DNA from: Lachnospiraceae bacterium
GTDB lineage: Bacteria; Bacillota; Clostridia; Lachnospirales; Lachnospiraceae
DNA length: 64,000 nucleotides
Assembly (NCBI GenBank): GCA_900199595.1
Contig: FZRB01000021.1
Coordinates: forward strand, 1-64,000
Direction: 5' to 3'
The notes beneath the pieces are model-generated. The model made no database searches. It saw only the letters and a list, made by a program, of their open reading frames with translations, and had not been told where the DNA came from. Positions 27,399 through 36,161 of this stretch are shown in pieces (the stretch's first letter is position 1; every line of letters starts with the position of its first letter). The translations under genes and the position numbers were made by a program.

Positions 27399-28616
27399 AT
27401 GTCAAAAGAAAAAGTAGTACTGGCTTATTCAGGTGGACTTGATACAACTGCTATCATCCCATGGCTGAAGGAAACCTATGATTATGAAGTTATCTGTGCC
27501 TGCATCGATGTAGGTCAGGAATCCGAACTGGACGGACTTGAGGAAAGAGCAAAGCACTCAGGTGCTGAGAAATGCTACATAATCGATGTAGTAGATGAAT
27601 TTTGCGATAATTACATCATGCCTACAGTTAAGGCTGATGCAGTATATGAGAACAAGTACCTTCTCGGTACTTCATTTGCAAGACCTCTCATTGGTAAGGT
27701 TCTTGTAGATATAGCGCGTAAGGAAGGCGCAACAGCTATCTGCCACGGAGCTACAGGTAAGGGAAATGACCAGCTTCGTTTTGAGCTTGCCATTAAAGCG
27801 CTTGCACCTGATATAAGAATCATCGCTTGCTGGAGAGATCCTAACTGGCAGTTTGATTCACGTGAGTCAGAGTATGAATATTGTAAAGAAAAGGGAATCG
27901 AGCTTACATTTGACGTTTCTCAGAGCTACAGCCGTGACAGAAATATCTGGCATATCTCTCATGAGGGACTTGAGCTTGAGGATCCTGCAAATGAACCTAA
28001 CTATGATCATCTCCTTGTACTGGGAGTATCACCTGAGAAGGCTCCTGATGAGGGTGAATATGTAGAACTTACATTTGAGGCAGGTGTTCCAACATCTGTT
28101 AATGGTGTTAAGATGAAGGTTTCTGATGTTATCCGTGAGCTGAACCGTCTTGGCGGAAAGCACGGAATCGGAATCATAGATATAGTTGAGAACCGTGTAG
28201 TAGGAATGAAGAGCCGTGGTGTATATGAGACACCTGGTGGAACAATCCTTATGGAGGCTCATAAGCAGCTTGAGGAGCTGATTCTCGACCGTGACACACT
28301 TGATTTCAAGCGTCATATCGGTATCAAGTTTGCAGACCTCGTATATGAAGGAAAGTGGTTCTGCCCGCTTCGTGAATCACTTCAGGCATTTATCGAGAAG
28401 AGTGATGAGCGTGTAACAGGTACAGTTAAGTTCAAGCTTTATAAAGGTAATATAATCAAAGCCGGAACAACTTCACCATTTACACTTTATTCAGAATCAC
28501 TTGCCAGCTTCACAACCGGTGATCTCTATGATCATAAGGATGCGAGCGGTTTCATCAACCTCTTCGGTCTTCCTATGAAGGTCAGAGCTATGCTTGACCA
28601 GCAGAGAGACCAGTAA
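27399..28616 (+). CDS. argG: Argininosuccinate synthase
   Basis: Condenses citrulline and aspartate with ATP in arginine synthesis. It starts MSKEKVVLAYSGGLDTTAIIPWLKE, containing the PP-loop SGGLDT of N-type ATP pyrophosphatases. ATGKGNDQLRFELA and FDVSQSYSRDRNIWHISHEG are also conserved. The ATG at 27399 has AGGAGG at 27385-27390. At 405 residues it is normal. It is transcribed alone here: argH is not in the window, while argJ and argB lie 0.8 and 2.3 kb downstream. Confidence 0.97.
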   Translation: MSKEKVVLAYSGGLDTTAIIPWLKETYDYEVICACIDVGQESELDGLEERAKHSGAEKCYIIDVVDEFCDNYIMPTVKADAVYENKYLLGTSFARPLIGKVLVDIARKEGATAICHGATGKGNDQLRFELAIKALAPDIRIIACWRDPNWQFDSRESEYEYCKEKGIELTFDVSQSYSRDRNIWHISHEGLELEDPANEPNYDHLLVLGVSPEKAPDEGEYVELTFEAGVPTSVNGVKMKVSDVIRELNRLGGKHGIGIIDIVENRVVGMKSRGVYETPGGTILMEAHKQLEELILDRDTLDFKRHIGIKFADLVYEGKWFCPLRESLQAFIEKSDERVTGTVKFKLYKGNIIKAGTTSPFTLYSESLASFTTGDLYDHKDASGFINLFGLPMKVRAMLDQQRDQ

Positions 28617-28640
28617 GATTATTGATAATTGGTTAACATA

Positions 28641-28683
28641 AAAAAGATGACAGTTTGAACCTGGTTCAAACTGTCATCTTTTT
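28641..28683 (+). terminator. Terminator after argG (TGACA family)
   Basis: A 20-bp perfect stem, 28641-28660 paired with 28664-28683, around a CTG loop, with GATGACAGTTTGAAC and its complement flanked by A5 and T5. Preceded by GGTTAACATA. The strongest member of the family in this window. Confidence 0.95.
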
Positions 28684-28713
28684 AACCCTGGATATGTATA
28701 TGGAGAATAATTA

Positions 28714-29265
28714 ATGTTATATATAATTCGACACGGAAAAACTGACTGGAACAATCTGCATAAGATTCAGGGCAGGACTGATGTTCCTTTAAATGAAGAG
28801 GGAAAGGCTATGGCTGAGGAGGCCGCAGAGGAATATAAGGATGTACATTTTGATATATGCTACTGTTCACCGTTGATCCGTGCTATGGAAACAGCTGAAA
28901 TCCTGCTGAAGGACAGAGATGTTCCGATTATCACCGATGACAGGCTTATGGAAATGTGCTTCGGTGTATATGAAGGAGTAGAAGAATGCTTTAAGATTCC
29001 TGACTGTCCCCTGGTTCCATTTTTCAAGGAACCTCAGAACTATACTGTTCCTGTGGAAGGAGCTGAAAGTATAGATGACCTTTTTGAGAGAACCGGAGAA
29101 TTTCTTGAGGACAAGGTGTATCCCGAGCTGGAAAAAGGAAAAGACATTCTTATCGTGGGACATGGGGCCATGAATTCCAGTATAGTCAGCCGTATCAGAG
29201 GTTATGAACGAAAGGATTTCTGGAGTGCCGGAATAGAAAACTGCAAGCTTATGAAGCTGATTTAG
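28714..29265 (+). CDS. Histidine phosphatase (phosphoglycerate-mutase-like)
   Basis: A 183-residue member of the histidine phosphatase superfamily. LYIIRHGKTDWN carries the catalytic RHG histidine, GRTDVPLNEEGKAMA and YCSPLIRAMETAEILL hold the conserved Arg, and IVGHGAMNSSIVSRI supplies the second histidine. The family includes cofactor-dependent phosphoglycerate mutases, adenosylcobalamin phosphatase and broad phosphatases. The short length and the MCFGVYEGVEE stretch (LxExxFGxWEG-like) fit a small phosphatase rather than glycolytic PGM. Substrate unknown. It lies between argG and argJ, which may be coincidence. Confidence 0.88.
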   Translation: MLYIIRHGKTDWNNLHKIQGRTDVPLNEEGKAMAEEAAEEYKDVHFDICYCSPLIRAMETAEILLKDRDVPIITDDRLMEMCFGVYEGVEECFKIPDCPLVPFFKEPQNYTVPVEGAESIDDLFERTGEFLEDKVYPELEKGKDILIVGHGAMNSSIVSRIRGYERKDFWSAGIENCKLMKLI

Positions 29266-29404
29266 AGTTTTAAGAATCCATCGGAAAAAAGTAGCAGTTG
29301 TAAATTTTTCCAGGATGGAGTATCTTATACTTGTTTCATGAGTCAATATTAACTGTTCATTTTGGCTCATTTTGTAAAAAGGTTAAAAGAAGGAGACTAA
29401 CTAT

Positions 29405-30796
29405 ATGGTCAAGAAAGTAGAGGGTGGCATCCTTGCCGCAAAGGGTTATAGCGTAGCAAGTAAGAGAATAGGTATCAAACCATCGGGAGAGAACAGAGAT
29501 CTTACGTTGATTATGAGTGATGTTCCTGCTACTGTGGCCGGTACATTTACCAGAAATATAGTTAAGGCTGCTCCTGTACAATGGGATATGATGGTTGTTG
29601 CAGGCGGAGTAGCAAGCGCAGCTGTTATTAATACAGGAATCGCAAATGCGGCTACAGGCCGTGAGGGTCTTAAAAACTGCGAGCGCGAGGCCGCAAGAGT
29701 TGCGGAGTGTCTGGGAGTTGAAAAGAATCATGTTCTAACCATGTCCACTGGTGTAATCGGTCCTCAGATTCCTATAGAGAAGATAGAAGAAGGTATCGGA
29801 GATCTGTCGAAACATATGGCAGGCGTACCTTATACCAATACTGCAGTTTTAAGACAGTATTTTGATGGTAATAAGGCAAATGCGTTTATGGAAGCAAATG
29901 AGGCTGCCAAGGCGATTATGACTACAGATACTATACCAAAGGAAGTAGCTGTTGAATTTGAAATGAGTGGCAAGACTTGTCATATTGGTGCCATGTGTAA
30001 GGGCTCCGGTATGATTCATCCCAATATGGGGACTATGCTTGGCTTTGCCATGTCAGACATTTCTATAGAAAAAAATCTGGCTCAGAAGATGCTCAGATCA
30101 GTTGTTGAGCGAACCTTCAACATGGTTTCAGTGGATGGAGATACATCAACCAATGATACATTTGTCTGGCTGTCAAATGGACTTGCTCAGAATGAAACTC
30201 TTTCAGCTGAGTCGCTTGGAATAGAACTGAGTGCCATAGATGAAACAGGAACAGAGGATATCAGAGAACTTGCTGAAAGACTTGTTGAATACGCTGGTTC
30301 TGCAGAAAAGCTGATGGCTGCAAATGATTTTCGTGAACTGACAGAAGCACTATTCACAGTTATGGAATATCTGGCAAGAATGATGGCTTCGGATGGAGAG
30401 GGTGCAACCCGTCTCTTTACTGCACGTGTGGTAGGTGCGCCGGATTATAAGACTGCCAAAACACTTGCTAAATCAATCATAACCTCAAGCCTTACCAAGG
30501 CTGCTATATACGGAAGAGATGCAAACTGCGGAAGAATCTTTTGTGCAATGGGCTACTCGGGTGCAAAGTTTGATCCGAATAAAACAGATATAACGATGAT
30601 GAGCCGGGAAGGTTCTATAAAGCTTATAGAAAAAGGAACCATGCCTGAATTCTCAGAGGAGGAGGCCCTCAGGATACTTTCTCCGGATGAGATAACGGCT
30701 GTCTGCGATATTCATGACGGAGAGTATGAAGCTACAGCATGGGGTTGTGACCTTACTCATGAATATGTTACAATAAACGCCGATTACAGGTCATAA
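29405..30796 (+). CDS. argJ: Bifunctional glutamate N-acetyltransferase / amino-acid acetyltransferase
   Basis: Recycles the acetyl group from N-acetylornithine to glutamate, and in bifunctional forms also uses acetyl-CoA. It has AAKGYSVASKRIGIK, TMSTGVIGPQIPIEKI and KGSGMIHPNMGTMLGF. The last holds the autoproteolysis site, where the Thr in GTML becomes the N-terminal nucleophile of the beta chain (usual motif ATML, here Gly replaces Ala). ARVVGAPDYKTAKTLAKSI and GRDANCGRIFCAMGYSG follow, and the end AWGCDLTHEYVTINADYRS is canonical. An AAGGAGA site precedes the ATG. It is followed by argB. Confidence 0.97.
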   Translation: MVKKVEGGILAAKGYSVASKRIGIKPSGENRDLTLIMSDVPATVAGTFTRNIVKAAPVQWDMMVVAGGVASAAVINTGIANAATGREGLKNCEREAARVAECLGVEKNHVLTMSTGVIGPQIPIEKIEEGIGDLSKHMAGVPYTNTAVLRQYFDGNKANAFMEANEAAKAIMTTDTIPKEVAVEFEMSGKTCHIGAMCKGSGMIHPNMGTMLGFAMSDISIEKNLAQKMLRSVVERTFNMVSVDGDTSTNDTFVWLSNGLAQNETLSAESLGIELSAIDETGTEDIRELAERLVEYAGSAEKLMAANDFRELTEALFTVMEYLARMMASDGEGATRLFTARVVGAPDYKTAKTLAKSIITSSLTKAAIYGRDANCGRIFCAMGYSGAKFDPNKTDITMMSREGSIKLIEKGTMPEFSEEEALRILSPDEITAVCDIHDGEYEATAWGCDLTHEYVTINADYRS

Positions 30797-30824
30797 GTAT
30801 GTCATTATGAGCATAATATAAAAT

Positions 30825-30850
30825 GTTATTCTGAATGAAGCGAAGAATCT
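30825..30850. repeat. Copy of an ATTCTGA...GCGAAGAATCT repeat
   Basis: GTTATTCTGAATGAAG followed by CGAAGAATCT, an imperfect palindrome in the leader of argB, with a partial copy GTCATTATGAGC at 30801. A second full copy is at 49578 before the coupling-ATPase gene. Confidence 0.65.
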
Positions 30851-30866
30851 AATATGAGGAGAAATT

Positions 30867-31754
30867 ATGATGAAAAAGAACGATGATATAGAAGAGGTAA
30901 TGAAAAAAGCCCAAACCCTGATAGAAGCTCTTCCATATATCAAGAAGTTTAATGGAAAAAAAATAGTAGTTAAATACGGCGGTTCTGCCATGCTTGATGA
31001 GAATCTTAAGTACAATGTTATCCAGGACGTTGCACTGCTGAAGCTGGTAGGTTTCAAGCCCATCATAGTTCATGGCGGCGGTAAGGAAATAAGCAAATGG
31101 ATAGATAAGCTTGGCATGGAAACACATTTCCAGAATGGCCTCAGAGTTACAGATGAATCAACCCTTGAGGTTGCTGAGATGGTGCTGAATAATGTAAACA
31201 GAAGCCTGGTAGGTCTCATGTCAAAGGTGGGGCTGAAGGCAGTCGGAATCAGTGGTAAGGATGCAGGCCTTCTTAAGGTTCAGAAGAAGCTTTCTGACGG
31301 AAAGGATATAGGTTACGTTGGCGAGGTTGTTGAGACTGACAGCTCTGTTATTGATTCACTTCTGGAGGCAGATTTTATTCCTGTTGTAGCTCCTATTGGA
31401 ATGGGAATAGATGATGATCACGATTACAACATAAATGCTGATGACTGTGCATGTGCAGTTGCCACAGCGATCCAGGCTGAAAAACTGGTTTTCCTTACTG
31501 ATATAGAAGGTGTTTTCACAGACCCCACAGATAAGAAGACGCTTATATCGGAAATGTATATAGATGAGGCTCAGGCACTTATTGATGAAGGTGTTGTAGG
31601 TGGTGGAATGCTTCCTAAGCTCCAGAACTGCATAGATGCCATGAAGAATGGTGTATCCCGTGTCCATATCCTTGACGGACGTCTTGAACATTGTCTTTTA
31701 CTTGAGTTCTACACCGATACAGGAATCGGAACAGCCATCAGGAAAGAAGATTAA
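30867..31754 (+). CDS. argB: Acetylglutamate kinase
   Basis: Phosphorylates N-acetylglutamate, the second step of arginine synthesis and usual point of arginine feedback. It has the amino-acid kinase fold motifs [76 protein letters not shown] and [11 protein letters not shown]. The N-terminal extra helix (residues 1-25, with [15 protein letters not shown]) is the one used for hexamer formation in arginine-inhibited forms. At 295 residues it is of normal length. It lies 70 bases after argJ, with an interspersed repeat between them. Confidence 0.97.
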   Translation: MMKKNDDIEEVMKKAQTLIEALPYIKKFNGKKIVVKYGGSAMLDENLKYNVIQDVALLKLVGFKPIIVHGGGKEISKWIDKLGMETHFQNGLRVTDESTLEVAEMVLNNVNRSLVGLMSKVGLKAVGISGKDAGLLKVQKKLSDGKDIGYVGEVVETDSSVIDSLLEADFIPVVAPIGMGIDDDHDYNINADDCACAVATAIQAEKLVFLTDIEGVFTDPTDKKTLISEMYIDEAQALIDEGVVGGGMLPKLQNCIDAMKNGVSRVHILDGRLEHCLLLEFYTDTGIGTAIRKED

Positions 31755-31756
31755 AA

Positions 31757-31782
31757 ATTCTTCCCCTTGAGGGGAAGGTGTG
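31757..31782. repeat. CCTTCCCC/GGGGAAGG-type interspersed repeat
   Basis: CTTCCCCT (31760-31767) pairs with AGGGGAAG (31770-31777), followed by GTGTG. Same family as 37133-37157. It may act as a weak terminator for argB but has no T tract. Confidence 0.6.
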
Positions 31783-31830
31783 ATAAAATCAAATTACGTA
31801 TTTCTGCAGATTATCCTGAGAGGAGGATAT

Positions 31831-32607
31831 ATGCAGAAAATAAAACTAAATATAATATATAGAAGCCTGAAATCGGCTGGTCTTTTGATGCGATTTGTAA
31901 TTATAATATTACTGATCATGATGACTTCCTGTGGACAGGAGGACATCACTATCGATACCATCAGGGATGATACCACTGCAGTTGCTGATGAAATCTCCGA
32001 TGAGACGAAATTATCTGATGTGGCTGATACACCCAATGCATATGAAACAGATAAGTCATCTGAAACAGATACTTCTTCAGAACAGGCTTTACATGAGGAT
32101 AATCTGTCAGCTCCGGAAAAAGTATTTGTATATATATGCGGGGCAGTTAGTAATGAGGGGGTATATGAATTGCCCTGTGATTCACGGATAGCTGATGCAG
32201 TAGAAATGGCAGGCGGTATGACTGAGGATGCATGCTCAGGCTATGTGAACCTTGCAGAGAAGCTGACTGATGGTGAGAAGATATATATTCCTACAGTTGA
32301 TGAAGTTGAGTCAAATGATATAAAAATAGGGATAAATGAATTCTCCGGCATCACGTCATCCGGTTCAGCGGGTTTGTCTGATTTCCCGGCTTCAAATGAT
32401 TCTTCATCTGATGGCAGGATAAATATCAACCTTGCCACAAAGGAAGAACTAATGACTCTTTCGGGAATCGGCGAGAGAAAGGCTGATGATATAATAGCAT
32501 ATAGAGAAGCAAATGGTGGCTTTGGTGCAATAGAAGAGATCACAAATGTAAGCGGAATCGGAAATACTACATTTGAAAAACTGAAAGATAAGATAAAGAC
32601 AGATTAG
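31831..32607 (+). CDS. ComEA-like lipoprotein with SLBB and helix-hairpin-helix domains
   Basis: Binds double-stranded DNA outside the membrane in competence systems. The ATG at 31831 has GAGGAGG upstream. A membrane/lipoprotein signal ends in MMTSC. After a Thr/Ser/Asp-rich spacer comes an SLBB domain (VFVYICGAVSNEGVYELPCDSRIADAVEMAGGMT, about residues 95-150). The C-terminus holds two helix-hairpin-helix motifs (ININLATKEELMTLSGIGERKADDIIAYREANGGF, then ITNVSGIGNTTFEKLK). The layout matches ComEA exactly, but no comEC or comF is visible in the window. In Lachnospiraceae single ComEA proteins are common, so active DNA uptake is not shown. Confidence 0.9.
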   Translation: MQKIKLNIIYRSLKSAGLLMRFVIIILLIMMTSCGQEDITIDTIRDDTTAVADEISDETKLSDVADTPNAYETDKSSETDTSSEQALHEDNLSAPEKVFVYICGAVSNEGVYELPCDSRIADAVEMAGGMTEDACSGYVNLAEKLTDGEKIYIPTVDEVESNDIKIGINEFSGITSSGSAGLSDFPASNDSSSDGRININLATKEELMTLSGIGERKADDIIAYREANGGFGAIEEITNVSGIGNTTFEKLKDKIKTD

Positions 32608-32621
32608 GAAAGGAATGACAT

Positions 32622-33311
32622 ATGAAAAGAGTTCTGGTTGTAGACGATGAGAAGTTGATTGTTAAGGGACTTAAGTTTTCTCTTGAACAGGAAGATATGG
32701 AAGTAGATACCGCATTTGACGGTGAAGAGGCAGTTGAGAAGGCCAGGGCAAACAGCTACGATATAATGCTTCTTGATATAATGCTTCCGAAGCTTTCGGG
32801 ACTTGAAGTATGCCAGATGGTAAGAGAATTTTCAGACGTTCCAATTATTATGCTTACAGCCAAGGGCGAAGACATGGACAAGATCATGGGTCTTGAATAT
32901 GGCGCAGATGATTATGTTACAAAGCCTTTCAATATTCTTGAAGTAAAGGCCCGTATAAAGGCAATACTCAGAAGAAACAATAAGGGTGACGATCTTAAGA
33001 TAAGCACCGCAAATATCATAGAGAAGAAGGGACTTAAGATAGAGATAGATTCAAGAAGAGTCTTTATCAAGGGTCACGAAGTAAGCCTTACAGCAAAAGA
33101 GTTCGATCTCGTAATGCTTCTTGTTTCAAATCCTAACAGGGTTTATTCAAGAGACGAGCTGCTGAATGAGATATGGGGCTCAACCTATCCCGGAGATGCC
33201 AGAACAGTTGATGTTCATGTAAGACGTCTCAGAGAGAAGATAGAGGTTCGTCCGGCAGATCCCGAGTACATCCATACCAAATGGGGTGTCGGCTACTTCT
33301 TCCAAGACTAA
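32622..33311 (+). CDS. OmpR/PhoB-family response regulator (no kinase gene nearby)
   Basis: Receiver domain 1-118 with VVDDEK, the phosphoacceptor Asp in IMLLDIMLPKLSG, the switch Thr in IIMLTAK and Lys in VTKPFN. A winged-helix DNA-binding domain spans about 130-229 (VSLTAKEFDLVMLLVSNPNRVYSRDELLNEIWG; RTVDVHVRRLREKI; TKWGVGYFF). It resembles the essential WalR/PhoP group. No histidine kinase gene follows: the next item is a terminator and then iorA, so it is an orphan regulator locally. It lies 14 bases after the ComEA-like gene and is probably co-transcribed. Confidence 0.92.
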   Translation: MKRVLVVDDEKLIVKGLKFSLEQEDMEVDTAFDGEEAVEKARANSYDIMLLDIMLPKLSGLEVCQMVREFSDVPIIMLTAKGEDMDKIMGLEYGADDYVTKPFNILEVKARIKAILRRNNKGDDLKISTANIIEKKGLKIEIDSRRVFIKGHEVSLTAKEFDLVMLLVSNPNRVYSRDELLNEIWGSTYPGDARTVDVHVRRLREKIEVRPADPEYIHTKWGVGYFFQD

Positions 33312-33342
33312 AATAATAAATAAGCTAATTATAACTCATAAT

Positions 33343-33380
33343 AATGTGGCAATTGCGATTGACGTGATTGTCACATTTTT
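33343..33380 (+). terminator. Terminator after the orphan regulator (TGACA family)
   Basis: AATGTGGCAAT (33343-33353) pairs with ATTGTCACATT (33366-33376) including a G-U pair, followed by a T run. Confidence 0.8.
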
Positions 33381-33382
33381 TG

Positions 33383-33411
33383 TTGTAAATTTTTATGAAA
33401 TGAAGTAAAAT
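33383..33411 (+). promoter_or_regulatory. Candidate iorA promoter
   Basis: TTGTAA (33383-33388), 17-base spacer and TAAAAT (33406-33411), directly after the terminator T run. Confidence 0.45.
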
Positions 33412-33475
33412 CTTCTCTATGTATTAAAAGCGTAAATAACAAACGATAAATAAGTTAAAGAAGGAGTTTGGAAAA

Positions 33476-35266
33476 TTGGAAAAGAAGATTATGCTTGGAA
33501 ATGAAGCCATAGCCAGAGGCGCCTGGGAGGCGGGAGTAAAGGTTTCATCTGCTTATCCTGGAACACCAAGTACCGAGATGAGCGAAAATCTTGTTAAGTA
33601 CGAAGGAGTGTATGCTGAGTGGGCACCTAATGAAAAGGTTGCAGCAGAGGTTGCAATGGGTGCATCTATAGCAGGTGTAAGAGCTATGTGCGCTATGAAG
33701 TGCGTAGGTCTCAATGTTGCGTCTGACCCGCTTTACACAGCTTCCTACATCGGAGCAAAGGGCGGTCTCGTATATCTTGTTGCAGATGATCCGGGACTTT
33801 ACAGCTCACAGAATGAGCAGGATACCAGACGTATCGGTATCTCCTCACATGTACCTGTAATTGAGCCTTCTGATTCAGAAGAAGCAAGATTTTTCACAAA
33901 GAGAGCATTTGAAATATCAGAAGAGTATGACACACCTGTAATCCTCAGAACAACAACACGTATAGCTCATTCCCAGGGCGTTGTAAATCTCGAGGACAGA
34001 GTGGAAGTAGCAGATAAAGAATATGTAAGAGATCCTGCAAAGAACGTTATGGTTCCCGCAAATGCAGCTAAGCGTCATAAGTTCGTTATAGAGCGTGACA
34101 GAAAGCTTGCAGAGGACGGCTCAACAGAGAAGTTTGCAGATATCAATAAAGTAGTGTATACAGATAAGACTTATCCGGTGCTTGTTAACGGTGCCATAGA
34201 GGAGAAGAAGGTCGGCTTCATCACAAGTGGTATTCCTTATCAGTATGTAAAGGAAGTATTTCCTGAAGCAAGCGTTCTGAAGCTAGGTATGGTTTCACCG
34301 CTTCCTAAGAAGCTTATCGAGGAGTTTGCTTCTAAGGTAGAAGTTCTTTATATCATTGAGGAGCTTGAGCCTGTTATCGAAGAGCAGGTTCGCTCATGGG
34401 GAATTGACTGTGTTGGTAAGGACGTATTTCCTCTTGATGGTGAGTACAGTGCAAATATGCTTCGTGAGAAGGTGCTTGGTCTTGATCTTGATTTATCAGA
34501 TCCAGCAAATGTTCCTGTACGTCCACCTATTCTTTGTCCGGGATGTCCGCACAGAGCAACCTACAGCGTGCTGAAGAAGCTTAAGATACATGCAAGCGGA
34601 GATATCGGATGCTACACCTTAGGTGTTGCAGCTCCACTTTCAGTAGTAGATACAACCCTTTGTATGGGTGGTTCCATCTCTATGCTCCATGGTATGGAGA
34701 AGGGTAAAGGTAAGGACTACGTAAAGAACTGGGTGGCAGTTATCGGAGATTCAACCTTCCTTCATACAGGTGTTAATTCACTTATGAACATGGTATATAA
34801 CCAGGCTACAGGAACAGTTATCATCCTTGATAACTCAACCACAGGTATGACAGGCCATCAGAACCATCCAGCAACAGGCAAGATGCTGAACGGTGAGGAG
34901 ACATTTGCCATTGATCTTGTAAAGCTCTGCGAAGGTATGGGCATCAAGCATGTAAAGGTAGTTGACGCATTTGACCTTAAATTACTTGAAGAAACTATTA
35001 AAGAAGAAGTTGCAAGAGATGAGCTTTCAGTCATCATTTCCCAGTCACCTTGCGCGCTCCTTAAGACATACGTTCCAAAAGGCAAGTGCTTCGTTGATAC
35101 AGAGAAATGCATGAAGTGTGGTATGTGCCTCTCACCCGGATGTCCTGCGATCAAGAAAGATAAAGAAACAGGATTCTCAGTAATAGATGAAACAATGTGT
35201 AACGGATGTGGACTTTGCAGTCAGCTCTGTCCGTTTGATGCTATTCAGACCAAGGTTACGAAGTAA
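33476..35266 (+). CDS. iorA: Indolepyruvate ferredoxin oxidoreductase alpha subunit
   Basis: Oxidatively decarboxylates aryl pyruvates to aryl-acetyl-CoA, reducing ferredoxin. The start is TTG at 33476, 9 bases after AAGGAG. The N-terminus (MLGNEAIARGAWEAGVKVSSAYPGTPSTEM) is the pyrimidine-binding region. PPILCPGCPHRATYSVLKKL, GDIGCYTLG and VIGDSTFLHTGVNSLMNMVYN form the TPP site. The C-terminus has two 4Fe-4S motifs, CMKCGMCLSPGC and CNGCGLCSQLCPF. At 596 residues it is normal. The stop codon is embedded in a perfect hairpin (35251-35271). iorB follows. Confidence 0.96.
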   Translation: MEKKIMLGNEAIARGAWEAGVKVSSAYPGTPSTEMSENLVKYEGVYAEWAPNEKVAAEVAMGASIAGVRAMCAMKCVGLNVASDPLYTASYIGAKGGLVYLVADDPGLYSSQNEQDTRRIGISSHVPVIEPSDSEEARFFTKRAFEISEEYDTPVILRTTTRIAHSQGVVNLEDRVEVADKEYVRDPAKNVMVPANAAKRHKFVIERDRKLAEDGSTEKFADINKVVYTDKTYPVLVNGAIEEKKVGFITSGIPYQYVKEVFPEASVLKLGMVSPLPKKLIEEFASKVEVLYIIEELEPVIEEQVRSWGIDCVGKDVFPLDGEYSANMLREKVLGLDLDLSDPANVPVRPPILCPGCPHRATYSVLKKLKIHASGDIGCYTLGVAAPLSVVDTTLCMGGSISMLHGMEKGKGKDYVKNWVAVIGDSTFLHTGVNSLMNMVYNQATGTVIILDNSTTGMTGHQNHPATGKMLNGEETFAIDLVKLCEGMGIKHVKVVDAFDLKLLEETIKEEVARDELSVIISQSPCALLKTYVPKGKCFVDTEKCMKCGMCLSPGCPAIKKDKETGFSVIDETMCNGCGLCSQLCPFDAIQTKVTK

Positions 35267-35301
35267 CCTTGTGGAGCGAAGCGACCTAGCAAGCCGCAGC
35301 T
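35251..35301. repeat. GAA-triloop hairpin element spanning the iorA stop codon
   Basis: CAAGGTTAC (35251-35259), loop GAA, GTAACCTTG (35263-35271). The TAA stop is inside the right arm. It is followed by GGAGC-GAA-GCGACC and AAGC-CGCA-GCTT. It resembles the pheS-leader element at 17336. Confidence 0.7.
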
Positions 35302-35335
35302 TATATAATTTGATAGGAAAAAGAGGAAAATAAAA

Positions 35336-35914
35336 ATGGCAGTTACAAATATTATGATAGTAGGTGTAGGTGGTCAGGGAACACTCCTCACAAGCCGCAT
35401 ACTGGGAGGACTTGCTGAAACAGCAGGCTATGACGTTAAGCTTTCAGAGGTTCACGGTATGGCACAGCGTGGAGGTTCAGTTGTTACCTACGTAAGATAT
35501 GCAACAGAAGGAGAGGCAGTTACAGAGCCTATAGTAGAAGAAGGATGTGCAGATGTTCTCATAGCATTTGAGAGACTTGAGGCACTCAGATATGCACATT
35601 TCCTTAAGAAAAACGGAGCACTCATCGTAAATGATCAGCGTATCGATCCAATGCCTGTAATCACAGGAGCAGCTGAATACCCTGAGAACATCCTTGAGGG
35701 ACTTCGTGAGAAGTATAAGGTATATTCCATCGATGCAATGGCAAAGGCAGAAGAACTGGGCAATACAAGAGTATTCAACACAGTAGTACTTGGAATGGCT
35801 GCCCGCCACATGAATTATACAAAGGAACAGTGGATTGAAGTTATAAAGTCCAAGGTTCCGCCTAAGACAATAGACATAAACCTTGCAGGCTTCGAAGCAG
35901 GCTACGCAAACTAA
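35336..35914 (+). CDS. iorB: Indolepyruvate ferredoxin oxidoreductase beta subunit
   Basis: Partner of IorA belonging to the gamma-type domain of 2-oxoacid:acceptor oxidoreductases, where the CoA-reacting part lies. MIVGVGGQGTLLTSRILGGLAETAGYDVKLSEVHGMAQRGGSVVTYVRY is the family signature. At 192 residues it is normal. It lies 69 bases after iorA, with a hairpin element in the gap that may set the ratio of the two subunits. A strong terminator follows. Confidence 0.96.
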   Translation: MAVTNIMIVGVGGQGTLLTSRILGGLAETAGYDVKLSEVHGMAQRGGSVVTYVRYATEGEAVTEPIVEEGCADVLIAFERLEALRYAHFLKKNGALIVNDQRIDPMPVITGAAEYPENILEGLREKYKVYSIDAMAKAEELGNTRVFNTVVLGMAARHMNYTKEQWIEVIKSKVPPKTIDINLAGFEAGYAN

Positions 35915-35926
35915 ATAAATATTCCC

Positions 35927-35996
35927 AAAAGGTGACAGTTGAATCAGGTTCAAACTGTCACCTTTTTGCTATCAGGTGAAAAATTGTTACCTTTTT
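35927..35996 (+). terminator. Terminator after iorB (TGACA family), with a second partial copy
   Basis: AAAAGGTGACAGTTGAA (35927-35943) pairs with TTCAAACTGTCACCTTTTT (35949-35967) with one bulged base. A second AGGTGA...TTACCTTTTT unit (35974-35995) follows, like a decayed duplicate. Confidence 0.88.
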
Positions 35997-36161
35997 GTTG
36001 ATTTATGAGTAATTAAGGAAGCGTTAAGGTTAAAAGATTAATTCTGAAAGAATTGACTGTTATTATATACACATAAAGTTGATACGGCACCGAGATAAAG
36101 AAATAAAAGCAGGGGTGCTTATAAGATATAAAGTTCTATAACAGTCAAGGAGGTTAAGGTT

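Noticed and set aside
31831-32607. A competence operon around the ComEA-like gene
   Set aside because: No comEC, comEB, comF or pilus genes are adjacent; a lone ComEA-like protein is not evidence of transformation.
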